64,000 nucleotides of DNA from NCBI GenBank assembly GCA_964036155.1, contig OZ038423.1:5223249-5287248 (forward strand). The letters are read 5' to 3'. Shown here one piece after another: positions 23,482 to 37,400 of this stretch. This stretch comes from Diploscapter coronatus (taxonomy: Eukaryota > Nematoda > Chromadorea > Rhabditida > Rhabditidae). A model generated the notes under the pieces. It saw only the letters and a list, made by a program, of their open reading frames with translations, was not told the origin of the DNA and did no database searches. The translations under genes and the position numbers were made by a program. Each line of letters starts with the position of its first letter. Position 1 is the stretch's first letter.

Positions 23482-25401
23482 TTTATGAGGTTGCCTAAAA
23501 TACGCAAAATGACCTCGATTTAATGAAATTCGCGCTCAAAGAAGAACAAATCATCGAGAAAAATCCGAAAAGAAAAGTAATTATAAGCTCGAAAATAGTT
23601 ATCAATAGTTCTGAAAAGCATAAGGCGAATTGATGAGAATCGGGTTAGCTATGCGCTTATCGGGAAACTTTAGTTAGAGACAAACGGAGAAGCGGATGGC
23701 AATTTATATGGAAGGAGCAGCCAAGAGGCATATCGCATAATCACACATAATCAGGCAAAAATGAAGCAAAAACGAGAAATCACCCCATCTAACTCCATGA
23801 GAGAACAAAATACACAACGCATAGTTAGCGATAACCATGCAGTTTTTGCAGCGAGCTTTATTCATTACGTTCTTGATTTTTAACTAATGACGAAAGTTGA
23901 TAATTTATCATCATTTTTACAACAAAGATAATTCTATTTGCTTTGCATAAATAATAGAGTTTTTTTTAAAAATATTTTATAAATCGTAATGAATATTAAA
24001 ATAGTCCTTCTTTTCAGTTTTCTTCTTATAAATAATTTTCAATCGTACAATTATAGTTGTTGAATGACGCCATGCTTTATGAGTAGCTGACATTACAGTA
24101 AGCATATACTTTAATTTCTGTAAATTAATCCCTGAACTTCTAGAAGTTTGAATTTATATTCACATGAACAACCTTATCAGTGGTTTTTATCAGATTTACT
24201 GCTTTATGTTGGACTCGAAATGGCTGCATAGAAAATGGGAGTCTTCTTATCTCAACGCATAGTCAACTCGATAACTGATAACCAAAATGGGAATGAAAAT
24301 TTATAACCGAAAACAAAATTTGTCCATTAAAAAGGTTTATTTGATCATTATGATTCAACAAAATCACCAGAAAGAATATCATTTCGCGAGAGATGCACAT
24401 ATCGTTTCTAGAAATAGGCAAAAGTCAGTAAAACTGTTTGTTGAATTCAAAGGTCAAGTGAAAATGAGAGCCGACTAATTAGAAAATTGTTCGATATTTT
24501 ACCCGTCATATTAGCACAGCCCCATCATGAAATAATTCGAAGAGAATTAATTTACGAAATATTCAAATGAATCAAAAAAGATTAGAAAATTAATACTAGA
24601 ATTTGATAGGGCGAGCCTTATTTTCGCGAAGAGTCGGGAATAAAGCCATAGCTAAAGATGCTATGAACGAAAATAATGAATAGCTATCCGAATGAAGATA
24701 ATTTTATCGACAAAGTTAAAGTGTTTGACCGGCTTGGATGATTAAAAGCTATTTTTGGAATGACAATGTTAATGATTTTCTTGCAGTAATGTAAAGCAAC
24801 ATGGAATACTGTTGACGTTTAAAAATTGATCATTTGGGAGATTATTTGTAAAACTCATGGTTATTTTCTCATTATTTTACCTTGGATTGGCCCATTTTCG
24901 TTGGATTTTTCAAAACTCACAGCATAAAATCACAACCGAGTTGAAAATTCATGTGATATAAACATATCCTCATGAATGATTAAAATGGCATGATTTTTCT
25001 ACGCATAAAGGCGATAACTTGAAGTCATCTATTTTCACCCCTATCAGCGTGACAAAACGCGCATTTGAGAATGCCATTTATCAGAATCAAGTGATTCATG
25101 GCCTCACCAAATCGCTAATTTCATATCTCTTGAAGTTATCATTCTTATGGCACTTCTTCATTTACTTCCTGACCGAGGTTTCGATCAATCGCTATGCTTA
25201 ATCCTCTCTATCAACCAAATCATACCATGAATTTTACCAAAAAAGATAAAGATAAAACTCTCAAGTAAATTCTATAAGAAGTTACGTTAGAAATAATGCT
25301 ACATCATCTCACAATAGTTCGATAAAAATGATAACAAATTACATACAAATTGCATTCCTTTTGCAATCAAATTATTGTAATCCAATCGTTCGATTGCATC
25401 A
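23482..25401. other. No gene recognised
   Basis: About 1.9 kb of AT-rich sequence upstream of the ML-domain gene and downstream of the phospholipase gene. Open frames (24287-24478, 25019-25201) are short and look random. Confidence 0.55.
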
Positions 25402-28400
25402 TCAAATGCGAGGTTCTCCGACGGGACTGCCAGGACAGGAGGTCTGGGTCTGGACTTCTCGAGTCCGGCCGTCATAAAACGCGGGAGGGCGGTCTGGCAC
25501 CTGAAATTTTTTATTGAAATTAATGAACTAGTATTTTATTATCCTCAGTTATTGTTCATAAAAACTTGGGGTATTGATACGAGATAATTTATCATAAGAA
25601 ATACATGAATTCAAAATAGTACCTTTCCAATTTTCTTGAGCAGAGTGCAGAGTTTGTTGATGTAGGGCCTGTGTTGGTGAGTGTACTCCACGCAGTCCCA
25701 CATCATGTGCGCGATGTCGTGATCGTCTTTCGTTCCAAGGCTTATGTCCTGAAAAATACTTGTCACTTTGTTCATGAAAAAGAAAGAAAAATGATTTGCC
25801 TGATAATCTTATAGATGATAAACAGCCAAAATGATAATGAAATAAATGAATTCTATCTCCAAGTTTTTTTTTAGAAAAAATCGAATACAATCTTGAGTTA
25901 TTTTATGAAGTCATAAATCTAGCTAAAAGTTTCGAACCTTATGAAGCGGAGCGCTGAGTCTGAAGAATGGCACTCCGATCGAGTTGCACCATGATCGCGA
26001 TCTGTCGACGGGAGCACCTTCCGTCGCTGTTACCTGCAATTTCTTTTTATAGAAAGGCAAAGATAAAAAATTGAAATGATGACTTAAAATATTTAGAGTA
26101 TACAAGGTTGTACCTGGTCAACAAGAATGAGACTGAGATTCTTGAACGCAACCGCACTAGAAATAGGATTGGTGTACTCAACGTGCAACGGATCCAGAGG
26201 CGAGAGGGGAATTTGGCCTGTGCCCAGGGAAACCACGCAACCGACTTCCACTTTATCCGAGTAGTTCTTCTAAATGAAAAAAATCAATTTTCTGTATTGA
26301 TTTTTGATCGAATACTAGAAGTGTAAAAGTAAAGAAAAATGTATGCATTCATCGTTATGTAAAGATAAAATATCATTTCTGAACAATGAATGATATTTTC
26401 TATCAGAAAACTTGAGCAAAATAAACATACTAATAATGAACTTTCGATAACTTTGTAAAAATAATCGCCATACCAAGTAGGCATTGGTTCCATTGAATAG
26501 CTGTACTTCAGATAGCAAATCGAGGCAGGGGTTGTTTGCGATGATTCCCCCATCGATGTATTTATTGTCGACCGGAGAGAAGAACATCGGGGCTGCCGAA
26601 GTGCGGCGAAGAGCTTTCCAAGTCGGGATTTCTGGAAACAAGAACTAAATAAGTTGGGAAAGGCGAGAAGGTTATGTGTCCTAATGATCCCTTTACTTTC
26701 ATTTCTCAATAATAAATAGCTTCTTGAAAAGTTGAACTTTATGTGAGAAATGGCATCTGTAAAGAGAAAAAAACTCGTAAATGTGCTAAAATTTGTAGTT
26801 TCATAAATTTTCGCCTTTTGGATCAGTGAATCCTAAGTCCTCGTTGTCCTTGTCAGGAAGCGGCAGACGATAATTCCGCATCAACTCCAGTTTAACTGGG
26901 AAGAAATCCGCTTTCACTGTCGAAATCAGAAGCCTGAAAAGTTAAAATCAATGAAAAATACTAGGAAATGTCAATAACCTTGGGTATTTGATGTCCTTCA
27001 TTGTTCCTTCACCGACCTGCTCCTTCATGAAGGCCTCCAAAACGAGCGAATTGTAGGGTCGAGTCCAGCCGTCGAAAACCAGGTCTTTGAATCGAAGGTA
27101 GATGTGCTGGATTTCTCGAATCGTTTTGCCTGCAAAATCAAACCAGTGAAAATGGAAAATGTCATGCTTACGAAAATTATTAAGAATTTCAGAGACTCGA
27201 GTCAAAGTTAGATTTGAAAAATTGGAATCAAAACTAAACTCATTCAGAAATGACATTACAAGAAATACGTCTCCAGTCTGATTTAGAAGAAAAAACCATA
27301 AATAAATATAATGCGTTTTGAAAACTAATAGCTTCTTCTTACCCTGAGCAAGAGACACAGCGACTAGAGCTCCAGTGCTGGTGCCCGCGACCCAATCGAA
27401 ATACGGGTAAATCGGTTCGCCCATCGCTTCTTCGATCGCCAACAGGGTCTGGAATAAGTTGTCTAGAACGATGAAAGTTCGGTGATGACTGTACTTGCAA
27501 AATGACCAATCCTCGAATTCCGCCCCCATCCATCGACAACAAATTCACCATGTTCTTCGGCTTTTCCCCTTTCGCTGCTATTTTCTCGAGCCTCTCGATC
27601 AATTGCTCGTAGAATACCTGAAATGTCATATTTTTCAAAAAACGTTCAACTTTGAGAGAGCCTATCTTTGCTAAATTTTGACATCTTCTTCTGCATATTT
27701 CTTTGAAATTCATAGACCTTTCTAACAATATCGAATCAAAATAATAAGACAAAGTTAGAGAAAATGAAGAAAGAATCTTTTTTTAAATATTACCTTTTGA
27801 GTGTAATCCCGAATGGGGTGATCGACTTCGACCGAATCCGGGTACATTTCTGCAGAGAGAATTGCGGAAAAGGAACGAGGTGACTCGCACTCCACTCCTG
27901 TTGAGTTTGTCTGAAAATTAGCATAATCATTCCAGTGAAAGATGTAGTGATAAGGTTCAATAATTTTCATCGCTCATGAAGGTTATAATTTACTCTACCT
28001 TGAACAACCCAATCATGGATTCATTGACGCAGGCAGAAACGCAGCCTTGCTTGTTCGGTTCGCATCGCTTTGCACCGCACAAAATCAACGATTTGATCAG
28101 GGCACTCCTGAAAACATAGTTTGATCATGGATGTGAGAGAATGAAACTGAAAAGGCAGAGTTGAATACAATATTTTAGATTTGCCAAAAGTAGTAGGAAT
28201 CGGAATCGATATACAACTGGTAAGGTCAACTATTGTTCACTTCTGATCTCTATATTCATTTCATCAAACCACTAAAGAAATCAAATCTTACTCTTTCAAT
28301 CGAGCAGCCAAATGCCTCGGTGAATCTCCGTGATTGTTGCGCACATTCGGATCCGCTCCCAAGCACAAAAGCAGGCGGGAAGCCTGAAAGCATAAAATTT

Positions 28401-31400
28401 TATAGGAACACGCATTTGATCAATTATTTACTTTTTCCTAAACTCGTATTCTCAACTCTATATAGTAGTTTTCCATATGATTCCATTCCTCCTAATTAAA
28501 ATGTAAGGATAACGAAAATCGAGGTCCCGGCAAGATTCGAACTTGCATTTATGGATCATCCTACAGTCTGCGGTCAGAGTCCATTGTACTAGCCATTATA
28601 CTACGGGACCTGTCAGACGGTGCTTCCGCTAGCTTTGAAAAGTGAACGTGGGGAATCGATGAGAGGTGAAAAAGATGGTAAAACAGAGAAGGAGAAATAG
28701 GAGAGATGGTGAAACCGGGATTATGAGAGATGGAGCAGAAAATGAGTTGTGCACTGGTGATGGAATAGCACTGATTAGAATGGGTGAATTTGAACTTTCT
28801 AGGAGCCCCGTAAACTTCATAGTTGTAATATCGTGTAAGTCAAAAAAATCAAAATAGGTAAACATGAATATAAAGAGAGTAAGATTAGGATAAGGTAAGA
28901 CAAATTTGGTATCAAGTTTAGTTTATCCAATCATATTGCAAATTCTCTCATCTATGGGGTATTCAAAAAGCCATAAAATCTATTTAGCTGAGATATAACG
29001 AATTTTCTGTGTCATTTTTGTTTTATCATTAACGTCGAATTTTGATTTTTGTTACAATGTCATAAAGTAGTAAAACTTTGACATAGATTTTTCTTCTATT
29101 CTGATAGTTGATAAGAAAACAAGAAAAAATCCCATCTTGACTACTGTTTTAGATTCTAAATATCAGGAGATTTTTAATTGTTTGTCAAAATTCTATTTGT
29201 ATCCATAGCAAGTCAGGAAATTAACCTCCCCTTTTCAAGGTAACGCCTACTCGTAGATAATTATTATGTAGAGATAAAATAGCTTCAGATAGAATTTAGT
29301 CTGGAATTTAATACACTTTCTGCTTAAAATATAAGTGATCAGAAATTAGTTTGATCAAATTAGAAAACTAAAGTAAGTAAGAATAAGAGGAAAAAGTAAA
29401 ATCCAACCTCAAGATTCTTCTTGGAGACAGCGACGTGCAGACAGGTGTTGCCGTCCTGGTCCTTCTTGTTGATATCGCAGCAGTACGACAGCAGCGTGAT
29501 CATCAGACCGATTTCGCCCTCAAATAACATAAATTAGCGCTAAGAATTGATAACGAAAAAAGTAATTTCAATAACTTCATCAGAGTACTGTGAAATATCT
29601 CGACTTTAAAGGAATGTCGGGCGTTCTGTAGCACAAGTGTCGAGTTTTGTAAATAAAAAGTCTTGTCAGCAAAAATGGGCACATTACAGACCGCTCTGAC
29701 AATTCGTAAATGACAAAACGATGGGATGGCAGAATCTATAGTTAGGGACAGGTGAGAGGGGAAAAGTATGGGAAAATAGTGTGGGAAAGGATAGGTTTTG
29801 TTATCTCGTCATTTGCGAGTTGGAGAACTTTGACATTTTCAAGAAAAAGAAACCTCTCTTTGTTATAAAAACGGCATTTTGTAACAGAAAAATCCCGATA
29901 AACACTATATTATCTCTTGAAAACATCGAACTTCAATTAGCTAATTCGATTATAGAAAAAGTATAGGCAAAAATGTGTCTCACCTTGTGCGTGTAAATGT
30001 GCAGAGGCGTCTGTCCAGCATTGTTCGTGGCATCCACGTCGATCTCCTTCCTTTTGAGGAGCAGCAGACCCATCACAGGGGTCTTGTACGTGGCGATGTG
30101 CAGAGCGGTGTTCCCAGACGAGTCTCGCTCGTTCACCAGATCGGGAGAGGCCTCGATGATCGCTTTGATTATGCTGGGAAAGGGTGAATTGAACATTTTA
30201 GAATGCATTATTTTTGTACGCGTATGTTTCATTCTCAAAAGGTTTTATGAGTTATATTTGTCAAACATTTCCTTTATTTCTCACTCAAGAAAAATGTATT
30301 TAGAAATAAATTTCTAGGAAAAATTCTTTCATATAAAAATCGTTTGTTTAAAAAACATGGAATAAACCTTACTCTGTGTTCTTGCCCTTGCTCTGCATGG
30401 CCTCGAATAGCGGATTCCTTCCCTGCACCCTCACACTCATCTCTGCACCGAATCCGAGCAGAGTCGCCAGACAGCGGGGATTGGCATTCCGGATTGCAAC
30501 TACCACTGAAAAATAAGAATTTTTAAAAGGTAACTAAAAATTGAACAAAAAATGTACCTGGAGCATAGCCCTCGTTGTTGATTTGATTGAGCAGTTGGTG
30601 GACGGGCTCGAATTCCCACAGCAACTGAAATTACGAATCGTAAAACCGAAAAAAAGCAAATAATAGGGAATTTTTAATTTCAATTTTTCGTCGCTTTGTA
30701 AAGTTTCTGTCGAAAGTAACAATGAAGGTATGTGTTTTTGTGAATTCGGAAAGATGAATTGTTTCGATAAAAAAGTAAACAAAAGTTAACCTCAAGCATC
30801 TGCACGCTGACGAGTGAGGCATAGTGGAGCGCATTGTTCCCATTCACGTCCCTGACTGTGGGGTCGGCTTCCAACTCGAGCATTCGACGGACGATGTGTG
30901 GACGGTTGAATTCGATCGCCAGATGGAGGGGATATTTGCCTTCCGGCTGGGCTACCATTTTCATTAGTCTAAAAAATAAAGTGAACAAACTGGGTGTGAG
31001 ACAGAGCTTCTATTATGATTGGATCTACTTTTGCGTAAAATAATTTTTAAAATCTCTAATTGAAAGGTAGTATTGTGACCTAATTTTTAAAGAAAAAATA
31101 ATGGACGAAATTTGGAACCTTTCAATGCTCGGATATGAAGAAATGCTTACGCAGTGAAAGGACAGAAGTTCTTGTTGATGTAGTCGACGTTCTGCTCCAT
31201 GAAGATGTCCTCCCGATTGCAGACAATCGCGATGTGGATCATTCTGTAGAGGGGATGCAGTTTCAGCTTCCCGATCATCTCCTGCATTCGTCGCTTCACG
31301 TTGTCTTTCGTTGAATCTAAAATATTCGAATTTTAAAGGAATCGAGAAATCTAGAACCTCATGTTTTCAATAAGATTGGCGGAAAATCGTGGTATAAAAA

Positions 31401-33035
31401 AACTACAAATAACGAATATAATTTTAATTTTTCAGAAGATCTGCTAGGGATTTCAATTTAAAAAAAAAAAAAACAAAAACTGAACAACAATCCGATATCG
31501 AATATAAATCTTCAAAATTAAATTTAAAAATATTTCTCCAGAATTAAAAAATTCCAAAAACCTACCCAATATAGTGAAAAGAAGTTTGCATTCGAGACAT
31601 CGTCTGCACAAATCGACAGCCTCTTCGAGTTCGTGAGAGCGGAACAGGGAATAGGAGGGGGAGGCCGTTGAAGGGGCTTAAATGAAACCAAAATTTAGAA
31701 ATTGGAAGGTGAAATACGGTTCAGGCGTGGATTTTCGGAAACAAGAATAAAAATAGAACAAAAATAATGTTCGAATATGCTTTTGAAAAGGTGAAAACTT
31801 ACGATTGTAGGAGAAAACGACATGATGAAGTGGGTCTGCAGGTCGATTCTTGAGGGAGCCCTGCACGACTCGGAGCACTGATTCGTTGCCACCGACAGGG
31901 AATACGGTCTGTAAAAATAGGATTTTGTAAAGTAATTAAAAAACAATAAGTGATTTTTACGCTTTTGGTATATTCTACGAATCAACCGTAGCTCAAAAAT
32001 ACTTCTGCACGATTTTTTCACTTTTTCAAGAACTTGAAAATCAGCCAACCTTGTGAGCTCTGAGCAGCTCGTTGGGGAAGAAGACGATCTCATTGGGATC
32101 GGAAGGAATCCAATAGTCCTCTCCGAAGAGACTCTCACGCGCAGAAGACCACAGCTCGCCCAGCTTCGACGAGACTTGCGACAAGGAAAACAGACTGAAA
32201 GGAATTTCCTTTTTTTTTGCAAATTTCATTGGTCATCTTTGAAATTTTCCCGTACAATGAACAAGGTAACATTCTTCACATGATGTGAAAAGTTTAGAAA
32301 AATTGTTGAACTGTTTCAGGAAAAATACCTGGGTTTGAAAGGAGCGACCCTGTTTGTGGGCGAGGATGGGGGCGTGGCAGTTCCTTCTTCCTCGTTCACC
32401 AAATCGCTCTCTTCCGAATTACCGGCTCGCGCTCTGTCGGAGACAGTTTCTACAATATTATCTATTTTTTTTTTTCTTCAGTTTTTCATTTTCTTCCAAT
32501 TTGCATTAACTGCAAGACAAAATAATCAAGTCAGAGTTTCTAGGAAAAGCATGTCATGTTTTCTCCTCGCAAATCGCACTGTGTGTTGTTATTTTTAGAC
32601 AGTCGCATTTACTCGACCTGGACCGATATGTAACGAAACTCCAAGGGAGAGTTACAATAAGTTTAGTTACAAATCGCTCCAGACCAGCACTTGCTCACCG
32701 TGTCCATCATTTACATCTGTCTCTGTCTCCAAGCTGTTGAGCCCCTCCTTGCCTGTGTCCGCCTCGTTCTCTGCTGCAGCTGCCCCGAGTGTCTCTGCCA
32801 ACGCTGCCGAAAGTTGGTCCTGCGTAATGAGAGCAATATTGGAAAATGAAAGTGATTTTGGTTGATGTTCGATGCATTCAGATTTCGAAATTACATGAAA
32901 AGTTGGAATTCTTTTAGACGCTTTTCTTTAAAAGATAAAAAAAAATTTGAAATCTACTTGTTCAGACGAGAGCAGCGCCCGATACCCGATCGATTTCGAT
33001 GGCTCATCTGAAGACGAGGAGGGACGATCCAACAT
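25402..33035 (-). CDS. Ankyrin-repeat calcium-independent phospholipase A2 (PLA2G6-like, patatin fold)
   Basis: Twenty-four exons, minus strand: 32958-33035, 32699-32819, 32329-32449, 32050-32194, 31803-31908, 31566-31676, 31151-31316, 30791-30968, 30558-30624, 30373-30505, 29984-30173, 29408-29518, 28292-28383, 27999-28107, 27794-27910, 27495-27617, 27343-27448, 26979-27129, 26815-26933, 26474-26631, 26114-26269, 25938-26033, 25623-25748, 25402-25500. They sum to exactly 993 codons. An acidic, Ser-rich N-terminus precedes ankyrin repeats (about residues 230-540; for example [36 protein letters not shown]). The patatin catalytic domain shows SMDGGGIRG (about 644-651), the lipase elbow AGTSTG with nucleophile Ser about 680, and [11 protein letters not shown] with Asp about 808. 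The enzyme hydrolyses the sn-2 ester of phospholipids without calcium. The intron before exon 20 appears to use a GC donor. Confidence 0.93.
28523..28610 (-). tRNA. tRNA-Gln (anticodon CUG) with a 17-nt intron
   Basis: The minus strand folds as a full cloverleaf: acceptor stem GGTCCCG/CGGGACC (7 bp), D arm GTAT...GTAC with GG in the loop, anticodon stem ATGGA/TCCAT, T arm GCAAG/CTTGC with loop TTCGAAT. The anticodon loop reads CT-CTG-A, then 17 extra nucleotides, then A, which places an intron at the canonical 37/38 position. Within it, CAGA can pair with the anticodon loop. The spliced length is 71 nt before CCA addition. The acceptor stem and TGGACTCTGA resemble known eukaryotic tRNA-Gln(CUG). 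It lies inside a phospholipase intron (28384-29407), in the same direction as the host gene. Confidence 0.85.
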
Positions 33036-34447
33036 CGTCAGAAATCAAATGCGAACTCGACTCGAATACGACACAGATGACTTGATTTTGAAACTCTGAA
33101 AACGAAAGATGAGTAATGAAATGGAATGTTCTAGATGGTTGACAACATTTTAGATACCGATCAAGGACGGAACTTTCACCGATTTTATGAAACGAAAATG
33201 TCAAAGAACAAGATAAAGCACTTTGAACCTTTTACCACCAATAAATTAAAAAGAAGCATTTCGACAATCGCAATTACCGCGTTATCGTCTGAAAAACGGG
33301 TACATTCTACGCAGATAGGAGGAGGAGAATTTATCACCGATTATATTCGTGATAGTAATAAGAAAAAAGAGATAAATGAGGTGATCGAAATGATTTCACA
33401 ACGACGAAATATAAAATACGTGTCAGAAAAAATCGAAAACAGCCGAACGCAAAAATAACGATCAAAAATACCTGGAAAACAACACAGAAATTGAAAATTA
33501 TGCGTATTTTTTCGGATAAAAAGAGAAATAGCCAATTTTCCTCGGGAAGTGTGGGAATTAGCGTGATCCTCTTTTGCATTCCCTAGGGCAAGGCATGAGA
33601 GGTATGAATCACGAGTAGACAACACAGGGGACGAAGGGACTCGAAGCCAAAAAGAAAGAAGAAAAAATGCGAGGACATTTCTCTGCACTCTCTCACATTC
33701 ACATTGTCTACGCTTTCTTTTCTTCTCTAAGCCTCTCATTGCCCCTTTTTCCTCCCTTGGCAGCATCATTTTTGCAAGAAAAAGGTAATTCGCCCTACCC
33801 AAATCTGCCCTGGGGAATTGAAAAATCGCAAGAGGTTTTGATGTCATTTGAAACTTTGCAAATGTTCTTGATTTCGAGGAAAGATATTTAGCTAATTGAA
33901 GGCTAGAAGGAAAAAATTAGCAATTTTTTCAGATAACTTCATGCTTATTCCGAATTAAAAAAATTATGGTGAATTTCGTGCCTTGACGTAGCGAAAACCC
34001 CCACTAATCCGTATCGATTCATTTAAAACGGGTATTAACGAGAAAATTTCGTATTACCGAGGATTTTTAGCTTAGTTGAAAAGAAAAACGGAAATTATGC
34101 TAAACGGTTAGAATAATTCTCTCTTCTTCTTTTAGTGAACTAACTGAATGATAAGAAAAAGAAATGTCTTTTGAAATGCAATTAGTAATTAGCAAAGAAG
34201 AGTAGAAATAACAAATTAGTCATCGAACTTGATATAAAAATACGGTATCTTTCATAGAATTAATTTATTCGTTCCTGAAAATAAAGCACTTTGATACACG
34301 TTTGAAATTTTGATAAAAACTTGAAGATGTTCGAAAATTTACTCGTATGAAAAATGGCAAATTTAAGAATGTATAACTTGTTCTAGAGGAATCTAAATAT
34401 TTACAGAAAGTTACGAAATTTTCTCATCTAAAATTGTTGCGACTAAT
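33036..34447. other. No gene recognised
   Basis: Spacer between the phospholipase start and the end of the next minus-strand gene. Open frames on both strands around 33135-33900 are low-complexity (Lys/Glu- or Phe/Ser-rich) and overlap each other. This is presumably the phospholipase promoter region. Confidence 0.5.
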
Positions 34448-37400
34448 CTAATCAAACTCGTCATCTGCATCGTTACAGCGCAAGGAAAGTCTACAGGATT
34501 TCACCGTTTCTTCCTTCCGCTTCATTGAGTTATCCCTCTCTTCCTCGTAGAGTTTCAGCAGCTTTTGGCCGGGGTAGACTTTGAAAATTCCCTGAAATCA
34601 AAATTTTGAACATGATATCATCAATAAGATCAATTTAGAAGTTTGTTAAAATTTTTATGAATACAAATGAAGAGATAATTTATCATCGAAATTTGAAACT
34701 GTTTGGTATTTCCTCACCCATAAAATTTCATTTTGTGAGAAAATTGGTAAAAAAATTTACTCTTCGTTCTCTGTCAGCCGCCTCGAAATATCCCCAATCG
34801 ACAGTTTTAATGTGTTTGATTCCCTTCAACGGCTTGTCCAGGAAGTCGAGGATTTGTAATTGTTGGAAGGATAAATCAAGTTGAACTTCTTGTAGAGCAA
34901 TTTGCATTTGTTGACGCATCTAAACAAGAAACGTTTTTGAGAAAATCTATGCAAACTTGATGTTGTTATAAACGAGAATGAGAAAGAATTCCGGCTAAGG
35001 GAATTTTGAAATTTCATTACGATTATGGATTTTTCAAATTCAACTCTGACTTATTCTTGACTAGAAAAACTGGAATAGTCTATGGAAAACGTGATTTCAA
35101 AAGTCTTCTACCAAAGGCAGCTGCATCATGATGTTCATGAGTGCATAGAGCGATGTCCTCTTGTTGATTCGAATTGAGTCGTCTCCTGTGCACTCTTTCA
35201 AAATCGACATGTCGCCATAGAACTCCCCTTCAGAATGACCAGAGGGAGGTAGCATTTTGGGAAGCTAAAATATTTTTGTAAGTATCAAATTTTCTGCTTC
35301 TTGCAAATTTCACCAATTTTCGAGGTAAAAGTGTTGCTAAAGAAAGAAAATGGATAATTTCCAATAAGTTTTTTTTTCCTGAAAAGCCGAACCTTGAAAG
35401 CCTGCAGATACAGATTGACGATTCTGAGGCTGAAAACCTCGAAGGAAACGCGATCCGCGCCCTCGAAACATTTCGTCCACAGTTTGTCGCACTCGGACTT
35501 CATCATTTTCCAAATACCTAAAACCACTTTCTTTCGGCACTTTTTTTCCAAATCATACCTTTAATATCATCTAATCGCCAGCACTCGTTTATTCGTTTAA
35601 ATATCGACTTGAATCGCCGCTCCTTTCTCATGTAGGAAGTGAACTTCGCCAAAGTCGCTGGACTTTGAACTGATGCTGACCTGAAAATGACTTTGGACCA
35701 TTTTTAATTCTTTCAGTCAGAAAGGATTTTCGTATCAAATTTTCAGCAACTCTCACCAAAGCATGAATTTAAGATATGTCGAAAACAGTCGTCGTGCAGC
35801 TCTCCTCGCAGAAATCAGAACGGCGTTTCGATAATCCGGAATGAATTCCGCGTTCAGCTTCGACTCATCAAAACCGACGCTATCTGTTTCTGTCGATTCT
35901 ATTCTTGGCTAAAGATAAAACTTTACTTGAAAAACAATGAAAACTTGCAAATGTCACCTCTTTGAAGTCGGTGTTGAGAATAGCTTCTCCATGGTGAAGA
36001 CAGTTTAGGACTCGCTCTCGAATTTCTTCATCCAAATTCGTAATTTCTAAAAATTCCTCTTTGAATATAAGGGGACAGTAAGATAAGAATCAGTGACATT
36101 TTGCGTGGTAAGAAAGACCCATTCAGTTTTCAGTTTCAGAAGATAACATAAATTTTACCATATTTGGGATACAGCACAGTTTGCAATTGCCCGATTGTTC
36201 CCTTCGTAATTTCTCTTGCATCTTCAACTTTCTGCACGTCTCTCTGCTCGTATCGAAGGTAGATTTCTTTGGCTGTTCTACAGGCTATTGATGCTAAAAA
36301 AAAAGTTGACCTTCATAGTTATTTTCTGAAATAGTTTCATACCAGCAGCAATTCTATTATCCTCCTGCCTGATTTCCTTCTTTTCCATCCAGCTTTCCAA
36401 ATCTATCATCTTGAAAATGTTCGACTTTTCTGATCCAGAAAGACTCGCGAATAATTTCGAAGAGTCAATTTGATCCGTTACATTTTGATTTTTTGAAAAT
36501 ATATTTGAAGATCTAAAGTAAAGAAAAACATGTTCAGAAGAAAATTAAAAAAAAAACCTCATATGCAATTTCTTCAAGAGACTCCGTTTCCATAGAAAAT
36601 CGTCTTTGAATTCATTCGAAATTCGTTCAATTTCAACATTCGCAAGGGCTTTGATCGGCTCGCAATTTCGATTGAAGGCGATAAAAACTGGACAGAAATT
36701 AACTAGCTGAAATTAAAAAAGGAAAACTTGCAAATTTTAGAATTTTACCTCATGTTTCGGTATCTCAACTCCTTTCAATTTAGTTTCGATTTTGATCTTC
36801 TTCAATTGCAAATCATTCCATCTGCAGAAAACCTTCATTTTCTCGTCGCTTTCCAATCCCATTTGCTTCTGATCAATTTTCATCCAGAAATACGTTTCCT
36901 TATTTAACTGAAGTTTTTCTCGCTTCCTTTTCAATTTCTGCATAACTTCATCCAGGGAATCTTTGTCTCTGAAAAATGTAAGCGTTTTCCTCGAACTTAG
37001 AGAATTCACTTCAATAGTGAAAGGTGAAACAATCTTGAATTTCCAAATATCTCGAAAAAAAAAATCTAACCTTATAGCGTCATAGGATATCGGCACCGGT
37101 AGAACGATTCCCCTCTCATCCCAAACCCAGCACTCTCCTGGTTCTTGCAGTTTCTTGACGATTTTCCCCAGATTATCCAAGTACTTGTTAAACTTCTCTC
37201 GTCCACAAGTCTTCTCGTAGAAGGACAGTAGTTTGTTGTTAGATCGAATTCTTTCGAGCCCGTCCACAGCGACAAACCCGTAACCGAGCGGAAGAGCGTT
37301 GAATTTGACGCGATGTTCTAGTTTCACTTCCAAACTACCGAAATAGCGCTCACACACAATTGCGTTCTGGAAATTCGAAATAAAAATGATCCCGAATTAA

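Noticed and set aside
32053..32598. Plus-strand open frames opposite the N-terminal phospholipase exons
   Set aside because: The minus-strand reading gives exons in phase with the ankyrin phospholipase; the plus frames are shadows.
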